Positions 11,226 to 22,902 of a stretch of 64,000 nucleotides of DNA are shown piece after piece. The DNA comes from Gautieria morchelliformis. Its lineage: Eukaryota; Basidiomycota; Agaricomycetes; Gomphales; Gomphaceae. Under the pieces are notes generated by a model. The model saw nothing but the letters and a program-made list of their open reading frames with translations. It did no database searches and had not been told where the DNA came from. Both the position numbers and the translations under genes were made by a program. Each line of letters starts with the position of its first letter. Position 1 is the first letter of the stretch. The stretch is taken from positions 1 to 64,000 of the forward strand of contig WHVA01000481.1 in assembly GCA_015179125.1 (NCBI GenBank), written 5' to 3'.

Positions 11226-11985
11226 TGGTGAAGGGGTTCCTTAGAGTTTTCTCTTTGGATCCCCCTTCACCAGGTATGTCTGTGTTGTGTATATAGTTCT
11301 CTGTCTTACCTTTGGATCCCCCTTCACCAGTTCATCGCTTGAGTGTAGAGCATCTGCCCAGGTTGCCCTTATATTAGCCTTGGCATGTGCCGCGGACATC
11401 GTGATCACATTGATGAGCAAGCGATATGATTTTGGAAGTGAGCTGAGGTAACTAGGTCATCATCAGTGAGTCCAGCATTCATCCCTGTGAGCTGTTCCCA
11501 CATTTTCATGATGGTCTCCAGGTGTGTACGTGTGTTAGCCTCATCCTCGCACTTCAACTCATACATCTGGTGCCACATGTCCACTTTGACGGTGAGTGCC
11601 TTCATCTCATGCTTTGTACATATGGTGTCCCATACCTCCTTCACTGTAGTGAGGTTACAGATTTCAATAAGGACACTGTCCGGGATGGTAGTGAATATCT
11701 GGACCTTAATTGTGGCCTCACACTGATTGTAGCCATCCCATCATTTCTCTAGGTTGTCCAGCTCCTCCTCTTCCTTATCCGCCAGCACATGGCCATCGGG
11801 GTAGGTGGGGATAGGAGGGGGATCCCAGTGGTCCCCTCCAGGTGCCATTCAGCTCCACGGGTTGCAGATAGGGTTGCCATCGTTTGGCTCTTCCAAGTGA
11901 CCCAATTCATGCCATCCCTAGCCAACTTGGGGATGACGAACGACTTCAAGGTAGAGGAGGATGTGGTAGGCTCTGCGGGGCCCAT
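11226..11985 (-). pseudogene. Copia B gag relic
   Basis: The minus strand encodes a broken copia-type (UBN2-like) gag. It starts at ATG 11985 inside the primer-binding site (MGPAEPTTSSSTLKSF…LARDGMNWVTWK) and continues in other frames through KEVWDTICTKHE and LTDDDLVTSLPKSYRLL, with at least three frameshifts. The tail holds a tandem duplication of the segment VKGDPK, the module also seen at 690-870. Everything downstream (knuckle, pol, 3' LTR) is cut off by the gypsy B1 3' LTR at 11220. The family is distinct from copia A in sequence. Confidence 0.75.
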
Positions 11986-11989
11986 AACC
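11978..11989 (-). promoter_or_regulatory. Copia B primer-binding site (initiator-tRNA anticodon arm)
   Basis: The minus strand reads GGTTATGGGCCC immediately after the LTR end. It is complementary to the anticodon arm of initiator tRNA-Met, the half-tRNA priming mode known from Drosophila copia. The ATG inside it is the gag start. Confidence 0.7.
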
Positions 11990-12295
11990 TGTAGCGGTAT
12001 GATGCGCAGTAGCTAGACACACAAAGGCTCAGTGAATGGGCAGTTCACTGAGTACATGCTATTAGTATACCTAGACACACAAAGGCTACAAGGCAGTAAG
12101 TACTTGTGCGCCCAGGCAGATACTATGGTACGTACCTCAGTGAACGGGCCGTTCACTGAGGGGTCATTAACTATGAGTCCGTTAGATATATAGTCTCGGT
12201 CAGACATGACCGAGACCACCCTGAGTCCGATGACCGTCGCGTCTGACGCAATCCTGCGTTCTACACTTACCGGCACTAGCCAGTTAATCCTTACA
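11990..12295 (-). repeat. Copia B 5' LTR
   Basis: On the minus strand it would run from TGTAAGGATTAAC to TACCGCTACA, 306 bp, directly followed by the primer-binding site. It contains two CTCAGTGAA/TTCACTGAG inverted repeats; the second (12135-12161) is a perfect 13-bp-arm palindrome with a 1-nt centre. The outer end at 12295 is inferred from TG/CA symmetry only. Confidence 0.6.
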
Positions 12296-13108
12296 GGTTG
12301 AGAAAAGCTCCCCTGGCAGAGCACTGTTAAAACTACAAATAACTGCCATGAAAAGGCTGCATATGCTATTACATAAAATGTGAGTTTGTGAAAACATTCT
12401 TAAAACGGAACCTTGGAACGTCCACTTGGGGCCGGTTGCATGCCCGTCGTCCCGAACGTCGTCTGAAACCGGGGGTTAGAGTAACAGCTGAAATCCAAGG
12501 AATAAAACTAAGTTTATCTCTCCTGATTCCGGCAATACTGGTATTCGCGCTGATTCTGGAGTGCAACATCATCCAGCTATACATATATACTTATGCTGTA
12601 AGCTTTAGTTGAATAAACATCAACAAAGTGACATGAAATTGTTTGGAGTGGAGTGTGATCAAAGATCTCATTCAGCAACTACTGTGTCGGTTTTCAATGC
12701 TTCAGCGTCGCAAGATAAGTATATACTGTCAGTATTCCTGGAATGGCTCGGAGGTGGCGGACTGAACCGAAGTAGCTTCCTGACCTGGCAATCAAGCTTC
12801 AAGCTCAAGGTTGTTCTCTGGTCTTAGTATATATGGGGCGCTATTCGTGCCATCGATATCGATCCATGCCCTCTACCTGTCAGATTGCCACTGTCCATCC
12901 TGCATTTGGGCCTCCAATATCCCTCCGATTCCCTGGTCTCAGAATCCCAGTGGCTACTATGTAGGTAGATCTTATTCGTTCTGCACTGTCGGATGATCAT
13001 AGCTTATTCCTCTCGTTGCCTTTCATCCAGAAGTTGTCTCCCCACCTCGACAACCCTCCACTACACTCATTCATTTCTATCGCCGATCAATCTATCACCA
13101 AGCATAGG
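12296..13108. other. Intergenic; upstream region of the MYND gene
   Basis: No coding sequence recognised. A TATATAT stretch near 12827-12834 and pyrimidine-rich sequence from 12880 to 13080 fit a fungal promoter for the gene starting at 13109. Confidence 0.4.
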
Positions 13109-14248
13109 ATGCACAAGTGCCGTGGCTGCGATGAACCGGCGACTCGGAGATGTTCTGGGTGCACTGTCCCGTCGGCGTGGTTCTGCAGCGTGAAATGCCA
13201 GCGGGCTGTTTGGGTGTTTCATATATTTGAGTGCAATACACGAAAGCCAGTCAATACCGCCTACCACCTTGCTCGTGCAGCCCACCGGGATGTCTTCCCG
13301 GAAGATCCACAAACCTGCGAGGACTACGGCTTCACCAAAGCTTTCACGGCGGGAAACAGATCGAAACTCCTTGGGCTTTACATAGGCTTAATCATATACC
13401 AAAATGTGGAGCCCAAGACGATTCATACATGGCGTATTCAGGGAACACTCATTCAAAACATTAAAACTACGTACGAGAAGGTACCCCAGCAGTACCGGGG
13501 CAGTTATTATCCGTGGTTCCTGCAGAACCAATGGGTACTTGATAACACCCAAGCTGCTCCGGATCTCCCACTTCAACTTGTCGCCCGTGGTTGGCAATAC
13601 GCTGGTGGCAGCGCTTCAGCAACTATAGAGGAGATAGACGCTATTAAAGCTACCTGGCCAGAAAGCAAACGTGACTGTTTGGTGTTCTGTAGCTGTCTTC
13701 TCGCCGATTGGCATCCATCTCCTGACCAACAAACCTGGTTGACGTTCGGCTTTTGCGCATGTCAAGAATATACCGAATCGAGGCTTGCTCTACTCTACAA
13801 GAAATTAATGGAGAGATGCTCTTTTGGAGAGTTATATGCCGCGTACGCGTCTTCTTCTCTCAAAGCCCTCTTCTATTCGAAAGGACTTAAAGCGGAATTC
13901 GAGGACATCCCCCACCTCTCAGACATTCTGGAGGGTTCTCCCACGATGTCAAAGTCTGTTTGGGATCTTAAACAATTCGTCGTTGCCGAGGCTGGAACTT
14001 TGATCCCTTCCGTAGGTGTCGACTATGGGTTCTTCAATTGCAAAGACGAAATGGAAAGGGCGCAGTTGAAGCACGTGTATAGCCAGTTCTTTCAGAACTA
14101 CGAGGCGGATCCAATCAAGTTGCACGAAGCAGCCATTGGAGGAAGGACATATGAGTATATCGACACTCTGGTGAAGTTGAAAAAGAAAGACCGGAAGACG
14201 ATTCAGCGGCTCGTGAAAAATCCATATCCCTTGCCAGAGTTTGATTGA
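13109..14248 (+). CDS. MYND zinc-finger protein
   Basis: A 379-codon intronless gene from this start. The N-terminus is a textbook MYND finger: C4, C7, C15, C18, C26, C30, H38 and C42, spaced CX2CX7CX2CX7CX3CX7HX3C, a zinc-binding protein-interaction module. The remaining 330 or so residues are a helical, Trp- and Cys-containing region without a domain I recognise; N-terminal-MYND proteins of this shape form large families in Agaricomycetes. The frame is open back to an ATG at 13016, but the preferred ATG sits three residues before the first zinc ligand. No SET domain is present, so a SMYD methyltransferase is unlikely. There are no frameshifts; it appears functional. Partners are unknown. 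Confidence 0.85.
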   Translation: MHKCRGCDEPATRRCSGCTVPSAWFCSVKCQRAVWVFHIFECNTRKPVNTAYHLARAAHRDVFPEDPQTCEDYGFTKAFTAGNRSKLLGLYIGLIIYQNVEPKTIHTWRIQGTLIQNIKTTYEKVPQQYRGSYYPWFLQNQWVLDNTQAAPDLPLQLVARGWQYAGGSASATIEEIDAIKATWPESKRDCLVFCSCLLADWHPSPDQQTWLTFGFCACQEYTESRLALLYKKLMERCSFGELYAAYASSSLKALFYSKGLKAEFEDIPHLSDILEGSPTMSKSVWDLKQFVVAEAGTLIPSVGVDYGFFNCKDEMERAQLKHVYSQFFQNYEADPIKLHEAAIGGRTYEYIDTLVKLKKKDRKTIQRLVKNPYPLPEFD

Positions 14249-14817
14249 GTTTTTCTTTTAAGTCGGTCACCTCGATATGGCTGCTGTTTCTGATCCAGCG
14301 ATGTCACCTTGTACAAATTATATTAGCGACTTGTTTATGACAATGTTCATGTATCATCATACGTGTAAGTAACGCATATATGTAACATGCCGACGTCCCC
14401 TGATTTCCTTCTTCGCGGCGGCCGTTTTGCTCTCCAAGCTCCACGGTAAATAATACTATGGCTCGAAAGACCTAGGCTCTGTTCCATTCTCAGGACTCGG
14501 AGTCATGCCTACCAACTGGACCACGGTGCAATAATATACTATGCCACGAGGGCCACTTAATTTACAGGCAACGTTCAAGAGACAACGATCCAATGAGCTC
14601 AAGTCCACAAGTTGCACCATATCACCACGTGAGTCCTTTCTCCCCATCACCATCCCACCCCTCCCACTCTCCGAAGCACCGTCACCAGCGTGTATCATTG
14701 CGAAAAAGAAATGTGGCTTAGAGTAGCGCGGTACACAGGATAGTTACTATCTGATACAAATCAGCAGCTGAAGAATTAACAAGGAAAGCCGATGCTTACT
14801 CCAAGAACCCTGCGTAA
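14249..14817. other. Intergenic between convergent genes
   Basis: This is the 3' flank of the MYND gene (plus) and of the F-box gene (minus). Nothing coding or structured was seen. Confidence 0.4.
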
Positions 14818-16638
14818 TTAATGGCAGAGCGAGAGCGAACATTTCTCTCCCCATATGCTCTCTAAGTTTCCAGTTGCTCTCAAAGCCAATGGTTCCTGAC
14901 TCAAAAGACAGGCCATTTTGCCCTCCCAATCACGCACCCGTTCAAGATCGTTTTCCGACAAATCTTGCAGCTTCTCCTGAATCAACCTTGGCGAGAGCAG
15001 TTCAAGCTCCCAACGACACACCTCGATCGTCAGCCTACGCAAATGCCATACCATCAGCGAACCAAATACAATGGTCTTGAGTGATGGACAGTTCTCTTGG
15101 TAGACGTGGACAAAGTAGTGCTGGTCTCCGGGCGACAGCATATACAGGGGAGAATACCGCTCGTGGCATAGTAGCATGAGAGACTTCAATGACTTGAAAT
15201 TTTCGAGCACCTTTCCTATGGCCTCCAAGTGTTCGTTGGGCGATTCTAGCTTGGGGCTACCCTGTAACCCAGATTCAGCAGAGTAACGGACCGCAGCATA
15301 TGACGGCATACGAGATGATTGCAGAGCTCAAGTTGCAACTTGACAACGTTCGGGAAACGTAACCCAAGGTTTGGCCTCCATCGTACTTTGGCAACAATGG
15401 GAGCAAATAGCTCCCGTATATCGTTACCTGTAGTCCCCAAGTTGGTCCAGATATGTGCATCTGGGATGTCATAATTGTAACAGGGCAAAATAGGTGTCAA
15501 ATGGATATGGGGAAACACTGTGAATCCATACAAAGAGGGCGAGAAAGGAATCAATGACACCGTTGGAATGTGGCAGCCCAATGCCAGCCTCGTAACGGGC
15601 CGGGTACGAATGAACTCGGGAGCCATGATGAAAGAACCACTAAAAGACTTGAGTTTGGGCAAAGTCATCAGGATCAAGATGGAGGTCCCTATAAGAGTCC
15701 TGATACGAGGACTCAAAAAACGTTGCTAAATGAAAGTATACTGTAAGATTTTCAAGAGCAGCATGTCCTCTGATAAATTCAAGAAAGGTCTGCACGGGGA
15801 TACTCGAAAAATTTCCGCTTAGCGACACAAGCTGTGGTGTAATGTGAGGAAGGAAGCAACGCAGCCATTCGCCGTCATCGACGGCCAAGGATCGCAGCTT
15901 TGTTGCGCCGCCAAGGGCACATATTGCATTCCTAAACGCATCATCGCCTGGTGGGAACATACGTTCAACGGTAAGTTGACACAGAGTGGGGAATGGTGTT
16001 TCATGGGGTCCAAATATAGGTTCGCTTCGAGAAGTCCGCCCCCAATCCGCATAAGCCTGCAAAAGGACCAACTGTTGCAAGGCTCGGAGTCTTCCGAGAG
16101 ATTGCATCAGTAAATGGGACAAGCGTGTGTGTACCAACGCAAAAAACCTAAGGTTTTCAAGCCTTGGTAGTACGAGGGGGAGTCGTGTTATAAAAATCTG
16201 ATCTTCCATCCAAAGAACTTTAAATTCTTTGGTGAGCGACTGGCGGCCAAGCTGTGGGATCCAATCGTGCAATTCGCGCCCAGCTGTGAGATCACTTCTT
16301 GGCGTTTCCATTGGCTGAAGTCTGGTGAGAACACCATTGCACCAAGTGTCAGTTGGCCTCTGTGGATCTACGCTTTGAGCCGCCCCACCAAAGTCTAGCG
16401 AGCGGTAAAATTCTTGAGTGGCGTAGAAAGCAAAATACCGACAGACAAGAGCCATACACGCCAAAGTTTTGCGGTACCATCGAGCATTTGTGTCGGGATC
16501 AACAGTGGGCCGTAACCAACCAAAAATTTCTTCATAGACTTCAACAGGGATATGTGAACCAGATGCGCGATCAGGACCTTGACATCTATTGTTTGAGCCT
16601 CCTAGTACTTTGAGAATCAGATAGCTCACATCGAACAA
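14818..16638 (-). CDS. F-box/LRR-type protein (one apparent frame change)
   Basis: The first exon (16638 to about 15660) has an F-box at residues 30-75: HIPVEVYEEIFGWLRP, then LACMALVCRYFAFYATQEFYR. Degenerate leucine-rich segments follow (LPRLENLRFFAL, LGRLRALQQLVLL, LVSLSGNFSSIPVQTFLEFI). Reading continues in another frame from about 15680 (LPKLKSFSGSF…VVKLQLEL). A GT-AG intron at 15311-15262 then joins NHL to GSPKLESPNEHLEAIG, and the gene ends at 14818. Such proteins recruit substrates to SCF ubiquitin ligases through Skp1. Near 15680-15650 I find no intron to explain the frame change, so either a 1-base lesion exists or the splice model is wrong. Otherwise the coding signal is continuous. 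Confidence 0.7.
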
Positions 16639-18354
16639 CCAAGCAGGTGTCTTCCATCGACAGTGGCTATTTTATTGTGAGGCTTTGACGTGACGGAATT
16701 GACGTTAGCATGCAAAAATTCGGTCGGGAAAACAAGTGGTGGAGATCCAGAGTACCTGTAGCGGTAAAGTCGTGGCTACGAGGCAGATGTGAGGGTTAAT
16801 TGGGTGGTTCAGAAACGTAGGTGGGAGCACTAGTACCTGACAAGAAAGACGGTGGGTAGAGGAACAACTGTAATATTAACAAGACTGTTTGAAGGACACT
16901 CAGTGTTTGCAAGACGGTGTCAAACCACTCGTATATTTACCTGTTCGAAAGGCACTGCGTACAGGTGAGTAAGGTAACAGACGACAAGAAATAACAAAGG
17001 GGTATCTTACCTCTGTGTTTGCGCAGAAGATAATGCATATTGTAAACTACTTATAATCTTCAAGTTGTTTTACATTGTTTTCACAAAAGGATAAACAAAA
17101 GATTGTCAAACAATAATATTCGGAAGCAAAAGGTTGCCGACCGAACGGAGGACATAGCGTCGCGCGAGACAGACAGCTGAGAGACTCGTGGAGATCCGTG
17201 CCTGAACAAACATTATCCCCTCGATCGGGTCAGGTACTGGCTTTCTCGTCGAGATTTTTACGGTAAAATCTATGAAATAAAGGTGTATTTTAGGGAGTTT
17301 GGGTGGCAAAGTGACAGCTATGGCCACCGGGCAAAGACAGTCAGCGTGCATGGGAGACATTCTGCAGCAAATGGATCGGTGCCCAGAACGGTGTCTATAC
17401 GGCTCATTGCATGACTGGTTGCGGTTTGCCAGGTTTGCCATCTTTCGTTCCAGCAGTTAGATGTTGGTTCACCACCGAATGATTCCTCTGTGAGGGCTGG
17501 ACACAGTGTGCAGTAGGGGGTTTATTCAAAACTGTACACGTACTAGTCATGTCCATATGTTACAGTTAGAGGTGTGACCACGAGAAAATTTATTGTCTAT
17601 AGCGACACGGTTAAGTTGTGGACGCATTGAGGGTGTGTGGATCCCTGTTTGGCTGCGAGAGTCTCAGCCGAGTCTCCGGGAGTCGGAGACAGTAGGGTAC
17701 TTACTCGATTCTCTGACCGAACGCGTATGCCCGGTTTCGGATGTATACAGGTTTGTTTCAGCAACAACGGGTGGCAGTAGCTAGTAGAGGCTTATCCCGC
17801 TACTTATATCATGACGAGTAAGTACTGTGCCACACCACAGTTACCCTCTAGTGGCACCCGGGTCCGAGCCCGGCGAGCCGGTGCGTACCGACGGGCCGCG
17901 GCACCCACTGGGATGGCTTGGAATTTTCACAGTACAGTATATACAGTATGCATGATCAATTATTCAGACCACATTATTAGAACCTTGCTCTGCTCTGCAT
18001 TTTCCATACCCTGCAGAATATCTTAAATACTTCCGCAGCTGCCAAAAGCGACCATTGATGCGGCGAATTGATCTCGTGACTATGAGCTTCGATGCAACGA
18101 ACCACCGCTTGCAGTCGCGTGATCATGGCTGAGGTGTCAACGCGTAGGTAGTTATTACTGCTCTTCGCCCTATTTACAATCATATCAACGCATCATCACA
18201 CTCAGCTGACCAGCCGCTGACTCTGTCGTCTCTTGCACGGCCACGATTGCAACTGGGACCACGCGTTTCATGAGCATCTCTTCTCTCTATTTATTTTGCA
18301 GTTCCTATATGTTGTAAGAGCGAATCCTACTGCTTTGCTCTGGTTGTTGCTACT
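16639..18354. other. Long intergenic region, no gene recognised
   Basis: It contains divergent promoter sequence for the F-box gene (minus) and the glutaminase (plus). Short open frames at 17106-17441 and elsewhere look like chance. A GTGCCAC/GTGGCAC hairpin lies near 17825-17857, followed by GC-rich sequence, but it does not fold as a tRNA. Confidence 0.4.
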
Positions 18355-21300
18355 ATGCTTGCGAACTACAAGGCATGGATTTTTGCTCTGGTCGCCGCAC
18401 CTCTGGCTGCGCCCATTGCTAACGCTGCAGTCACATGGACGGCTCAACCTCTTAATCCACCTGCGGTGCCTCTAGCAGTCCGTACGCCGTATCTGTCCGC
18501 CTGGCTTCAGCAGGGTGGTGGACAGCCATTGAACGGAGCCTGGCCCAGTTTCTGGACCGGCATGGTATGTGCGAAGCTATTTAGACTAGGCTATGAAGGT
18601 CTAAAGGAAATTTTCACCGACAGACTCTTGGTTGGGCAGGATTCATCCGCGTAGACGGTGTGGCGTACAACTTCCTCGGTAATCCCTCGCTGGACCTTGG
18701 CGTACAAAAAGCTACTCAGAAAAGCTTCAAGGTAATCCTGTCTCCCCATGTTGATCATCCCCGGCGTATTCTGCGATTGTCGATACTCTTCTGTGTTGGA
18801 AAAAGGTTTTGCTTCCGACGACAAATTTACTAATGGTCTCAACTCCCTCTTATAGTATACATCGACACAGAGCACTTTTGTGCTCTCAGCGGGACCCGTC
18901 GACATAACCGCTAATTTCCTGAGTCCTGTTGAAGTAAACATGACTCTTAGTCTTTCTTGCTGTTATCCATGTTACTGATCCTTCCAACATTCAGCCGAAC
19001 GACTTTGTTAAGCAATCTCTTCCTTTCTCGTACTTGGCTCTGGCTGTGGAATCGACCGACGGGAAATCCCACTCTGTGCAAGTCTACACGGACATCAGGT
19101 GAGTTAGGTTAAAAGCTGACCCTGCACTACTTATCGTGAGCTTCTGACACGCTCGCTCTCACAGCGCTGAGTGGGTATCGGGCGACAATTCCCTTGCTGT
19201 GAACTGGACCACAGCTACGGAAGGCGACATTATCACTCACCAAGTACAGCTCGAGAACCAGCAAGTGTTTACTGAGGTGGCCGATCACACCCAGTGTATG
19301 TACATGCTCCCCTCATCAACCGTTGTTATCTATGTATATCTTCACAGATGGTGCCGCATATTATTCGACCCCAAGGGTATGTGAATTGTTTCTCAAATCA
19401 TTTTTAAGTATTATCTACTCACAAATCCCCCTCCTAACGGCAGAGCCCCAGCACTACATTTCAAAGTGGCCAAGATATCGTTGTCCGTGGAACTTTTACC
19501 ACCAATGGCACGCTTCTAGACACCCAGGACACCGCCTTCCGCGCAATCAGTAACAACTGGCCGGTCTTCGGGCTTGCACGCGACCTCGGCTTCATAACAT
19601 CTAACACTGCGTTCCCTGTTGTCTTCAGTGTCGGTCACGTCCGGGATCCTGCCATCCAGTATATTGTAGCAGGCGGGGAATTTCAGGACCGCTCAAGCTT
19701 CTTCTTCACTAAGTATGCGAGTGCGACAGAAGCGGTAAGTGGGTATCGTACGATACAGTATACAGCACTATGTCGAAGCGGTATTTATGAATGGCAGATT
19801 GCGGCGTTCCTGCCTGATTACCCTAACGCGCTGGCTTCGGCGAATGCTTTGGATGCAAGGATCTCTCTTGACGCGAATAAAATATCTGCGGATTACGAAG
19901 CAATTGTAGCACTCTCCGTGAGGCAAGCGCTGGCTGCGTGCGAGTTGACAGTGGGAAAGGATCCGACTGGTGCCTTCAATCCCGAAGATGTGATGTACTT
20001 TTTGAAAGGTGCGTGTGCAGCCGACTGAGTGATCCTCCCATTGAACTTATGGTGTTATGACTCAGAGATATCCTCGGACGGGAATGTGAACACCGTGTGA
20101 GCCGTCTTTCATCATCATCAGCGGCCTTCTGAATGTTTCATCAGTGACGTCATTTTCCCCGCGTGGCCTATCTTCTTGTATCTCAATCCCTTGCTGGGAA
20201 AATATCTCCTCGAGCCGCTATTTCAGTATCAAGCCAGCGGTCAGTATCCAAATGCTTGGAGCGTCCACGATATGGGTCAGTGTGTCCTTCTATGGATCAT
20301 CGTTGGTTTCTGACATTAAAGATAGGCTCGAGCTATCCAAAGGCACTTGGGCACAACGACGGGAAAGATGAGGCAATGCCTGTGGAAGGTGATGAGGGGC
20401 TTTTTTTCTGAGACAGAATATCAGGCTGATATACTTGTTTTAGAGAGCGGTAATATGTTGATTATGACTTTGAGTTATACACAGAAGACGAACGATACGA
20501 GTTTGTTAAGAACCTATGTGAGTAACTCCAGGATGTCTAGTTCGGATTAAAGATGCTGTTTCCATATAGTCCAAGCTTTTAAACCAGTGGACGCAATTTC
20601 TCATCGAAGATTCATTGATTCCCGCCAACCAGTCCGCAGGCCACATTTTCAGCAAACGGAGAAGCTACTAATACACATTTCACAGGCTCTCCACAGACGA
20701 CTTTGCAGGAACACTTGCTAACCAAACTAACCTTGCCATTAAAGGTACTATTGGCATCAAAGCTATGTCGATCATCGAAGGCATACTTGGTAACAAATCT
20801 ACCGCTGTCAACTACAGTGCACGTTTCCCTTTATATTATTCTTCGACACCACGAATTGATTGTTTGGGATACATTAGTCCATTGCTACCAGTTACGCGCC
20901 CCAAATCGAGGGTTTCGCAACGGCAACGACAGGAAATCTCAAACACCTCGAACTCTCGTATGGGAATACGTCTAGCTGGGGGTTGACATATAATCTGATG
21001 GCGGATAAATTGCTTGGCACTGATGTCTTTCCTCAATCAGTGTATGAGCAGCGTACGTGTAACCGCCCTTCTTCGGTTGAAATAATCTTTGATCGGTTCC
21101 TCCCAGAAACTGCTTGGTACCAAACTGTGGCTCGTATGTGTTCACTCATCTTCTACTTGGAGCTCGACGCACTGAACCTTCTAACGCAGAGGAGTTCGGT
21201 GTTCCATTAGACACGAGACATACTTATACCAAGTCGGGTATGTCCTTCATCTCTTATCAGTCTTGTTCTGATTGGCGGTTCCATTCCCGGTGTGCCTTAG

Positions 21301-21547
21301 ACTGGCAAATATGGACATCTGCTATCGTTACGAATGCGACAACTCGCGACATGTTCGTCAGTCGGGTGAACAAGTACATAGCCAGTGGCGTCAACAGCGT
21401 CCCGTTTAGTGACTGGTACGAAACTACAAATGCAAAAGTCCAAGGCTTCCAAGCGAGGTGAGGGTCCTGTAGTGCTATTTTGTAGGTGATGGTCTGAGGT
21501 TTCTTAGACCCGTTGCTGGAGGACATCTAGCACTACTGGTGGTTTGA
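18355..21547 (+). CDS. Secreted glutaminase, GtaA family
   Basis: A multi-exon gene, about 12 short introns by eye, encoding roughly 690 residues. Exon 1 (18355-18564) starts with a signal peptide (hydrophobic, ending PIANA) and then VPLAVRTPYLSAWL, the start of fungal GtaA-type glutaminases, which hydrolyse L-glutamine to glutamate and ammonia outside the cell. Family blocks follow in order: SAEWVSGDNSLAVNW, RGTFTTNGTLLDTQDTAFR, FPAWPIFLYLNPLLGKYLLE, YPKALGHNDGKDEAMPVE, ESGNMLIMTLSYTQKT, LSTDDFAGTLANQTNLAIKG, SSWGLTYNLMADKLLGTD, FGVPLDTRHTYTKSDW, ending RPVAGGHLALLVV. Checked junctions (for example 18564/intron, TDIS|AEW, TKS|DW) keep frame, so the gene seems intact. A possible extra coding tail at 21628-21718 is not needed for the family length. 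Confidence 0.9.
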
Positions 21548-22902
21548 GTGAATAGTTTCTCATGTCCAGACGTGGCTCCTTATGAAGCAGGGTAAACGCC
21601 ACTGTTGGATATACTCTTTCCAATATAGAAACGAACAGATGCAGACTCTGACCCGATCATTGATAAATATGGCCAACAGATCGCTGATTATCTCAACGAC
21701 CTAAACTGGTCCAAATAGGCTGTTGAGTGTGAATACAATCACATAAATTATACCCACTTCTCAGAATGACTTAGCTGGTTTGGATCAAAGTAAATGGCCG
21801 GTTTAATGTTCTATATAATATAACGGGGATATGCTGTAGCGCCCTGCTGTATAGGTGCAGTATGTATGGTTCGTGTTCTATACAGGCACTACTCCTTATA
21901 GTAAGGTCGCTTAATACTCATCGTACACAACGGGTTGCATGGCGTGGCACGGCCCTGAATAGAGATCACTGACTTACTAATGGTATGGCGGATCCAGACG
22001 TGGGCCGTCATGCGCCTCCAGATATATACACGCCGGAAGAAGGAAGGGGCCGGATCCATATATTCTGCTTAAGCAAGTGTCAACACGGCGCACCGACTGT
22101 GTTAAAGCCCGAGGCCTGCCAGTGAGGCCTGAGGTATGAACGTTAGAAGCCTCGGTGAGCTGGTAATACCGAGTTCCGGTTTTGCACGTCTTCCGAGCTC
22201 ATCATTACAGAGCGCTCTGGCATGAATATGCCGTACGACGGTGCCTCGGACATCATAATAGAGACCTAGTGCCGTCCTGGTGCGGGCTCGCGGTGATTGG
22301 CTAGCAATCGTCGACAATTGATCGCAGTTCAGCTCCCATTGGAGAGTAATTCTGGCACCCCCGTGTAGACTAGTCGAGACAACTCGAGACATCCGGGTTA
22401 ACGGTGACCGTTCAATTGCGGAATCTGGGCATTGCGGCTCCCGCTGAGCGGGGCGCCGTCGGCGCTCAACCAAGGACTTATTTTATCAGCTTGCTGTCCA
22501 ACGAGCACATTGTCTTCGCGAGGACAGCCTACGCTTGCAAGTACATGAGCATGGTCTTCAAATATAAGCCAAAGCGACAAAAATATCAAACCTTGATCGC
22601 TATGGCGTCTCTGCACAGCATTGGAACAAAAGCGGTGCTGCAGCCTGCCTGAGACGATCAGATGCTGAACGCCTCTCCAGTCTTTGGCCGTGACTTACAC
22701 TACCGGAGACAGTGCTGGTGTAAGAGTAGAAAGCACAGCTCTCCATAGTTAGCAAGTTGCTGCGATAATTTCCTGTGCGGTCTTGGCCAGGGTCTTGGGT
22801 CCCAACATTCGTCTCTTATATGCATGTCATTGGTACTATATAGTTGCCTTGGATGCCTCTCCCTCCCATGAGCATCTCCCAGCCCCGCCCCTCCATCGTG
22901 TT
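21548..22902. other. Intergenic, no gene recognised
   Basis: This is the 3' flank of the glutaminase and the promoter side of the F-box gene. Overlapping frames at 22102-22652 on both strands lack recognisable domains and are judged chance. A GC-rich stretch with short inverted repeats occurs near 22100-22480. Confidence 0.4.

Noticed and set aside
17825..17905. tRNA-like sequence (GTGCCAC/GTGGCAC stem, GGGTCCGAGCCC resembling a T-arm)
   Set aside because: No D-arm or anticodon arm fits between the stems, and the spacing is wrong for a tRNA.
22102..22652. Overlapping frames on both strands before the F-box gene
   Set aside because: Mutually overlapping, GC-rich, no conserved motif.
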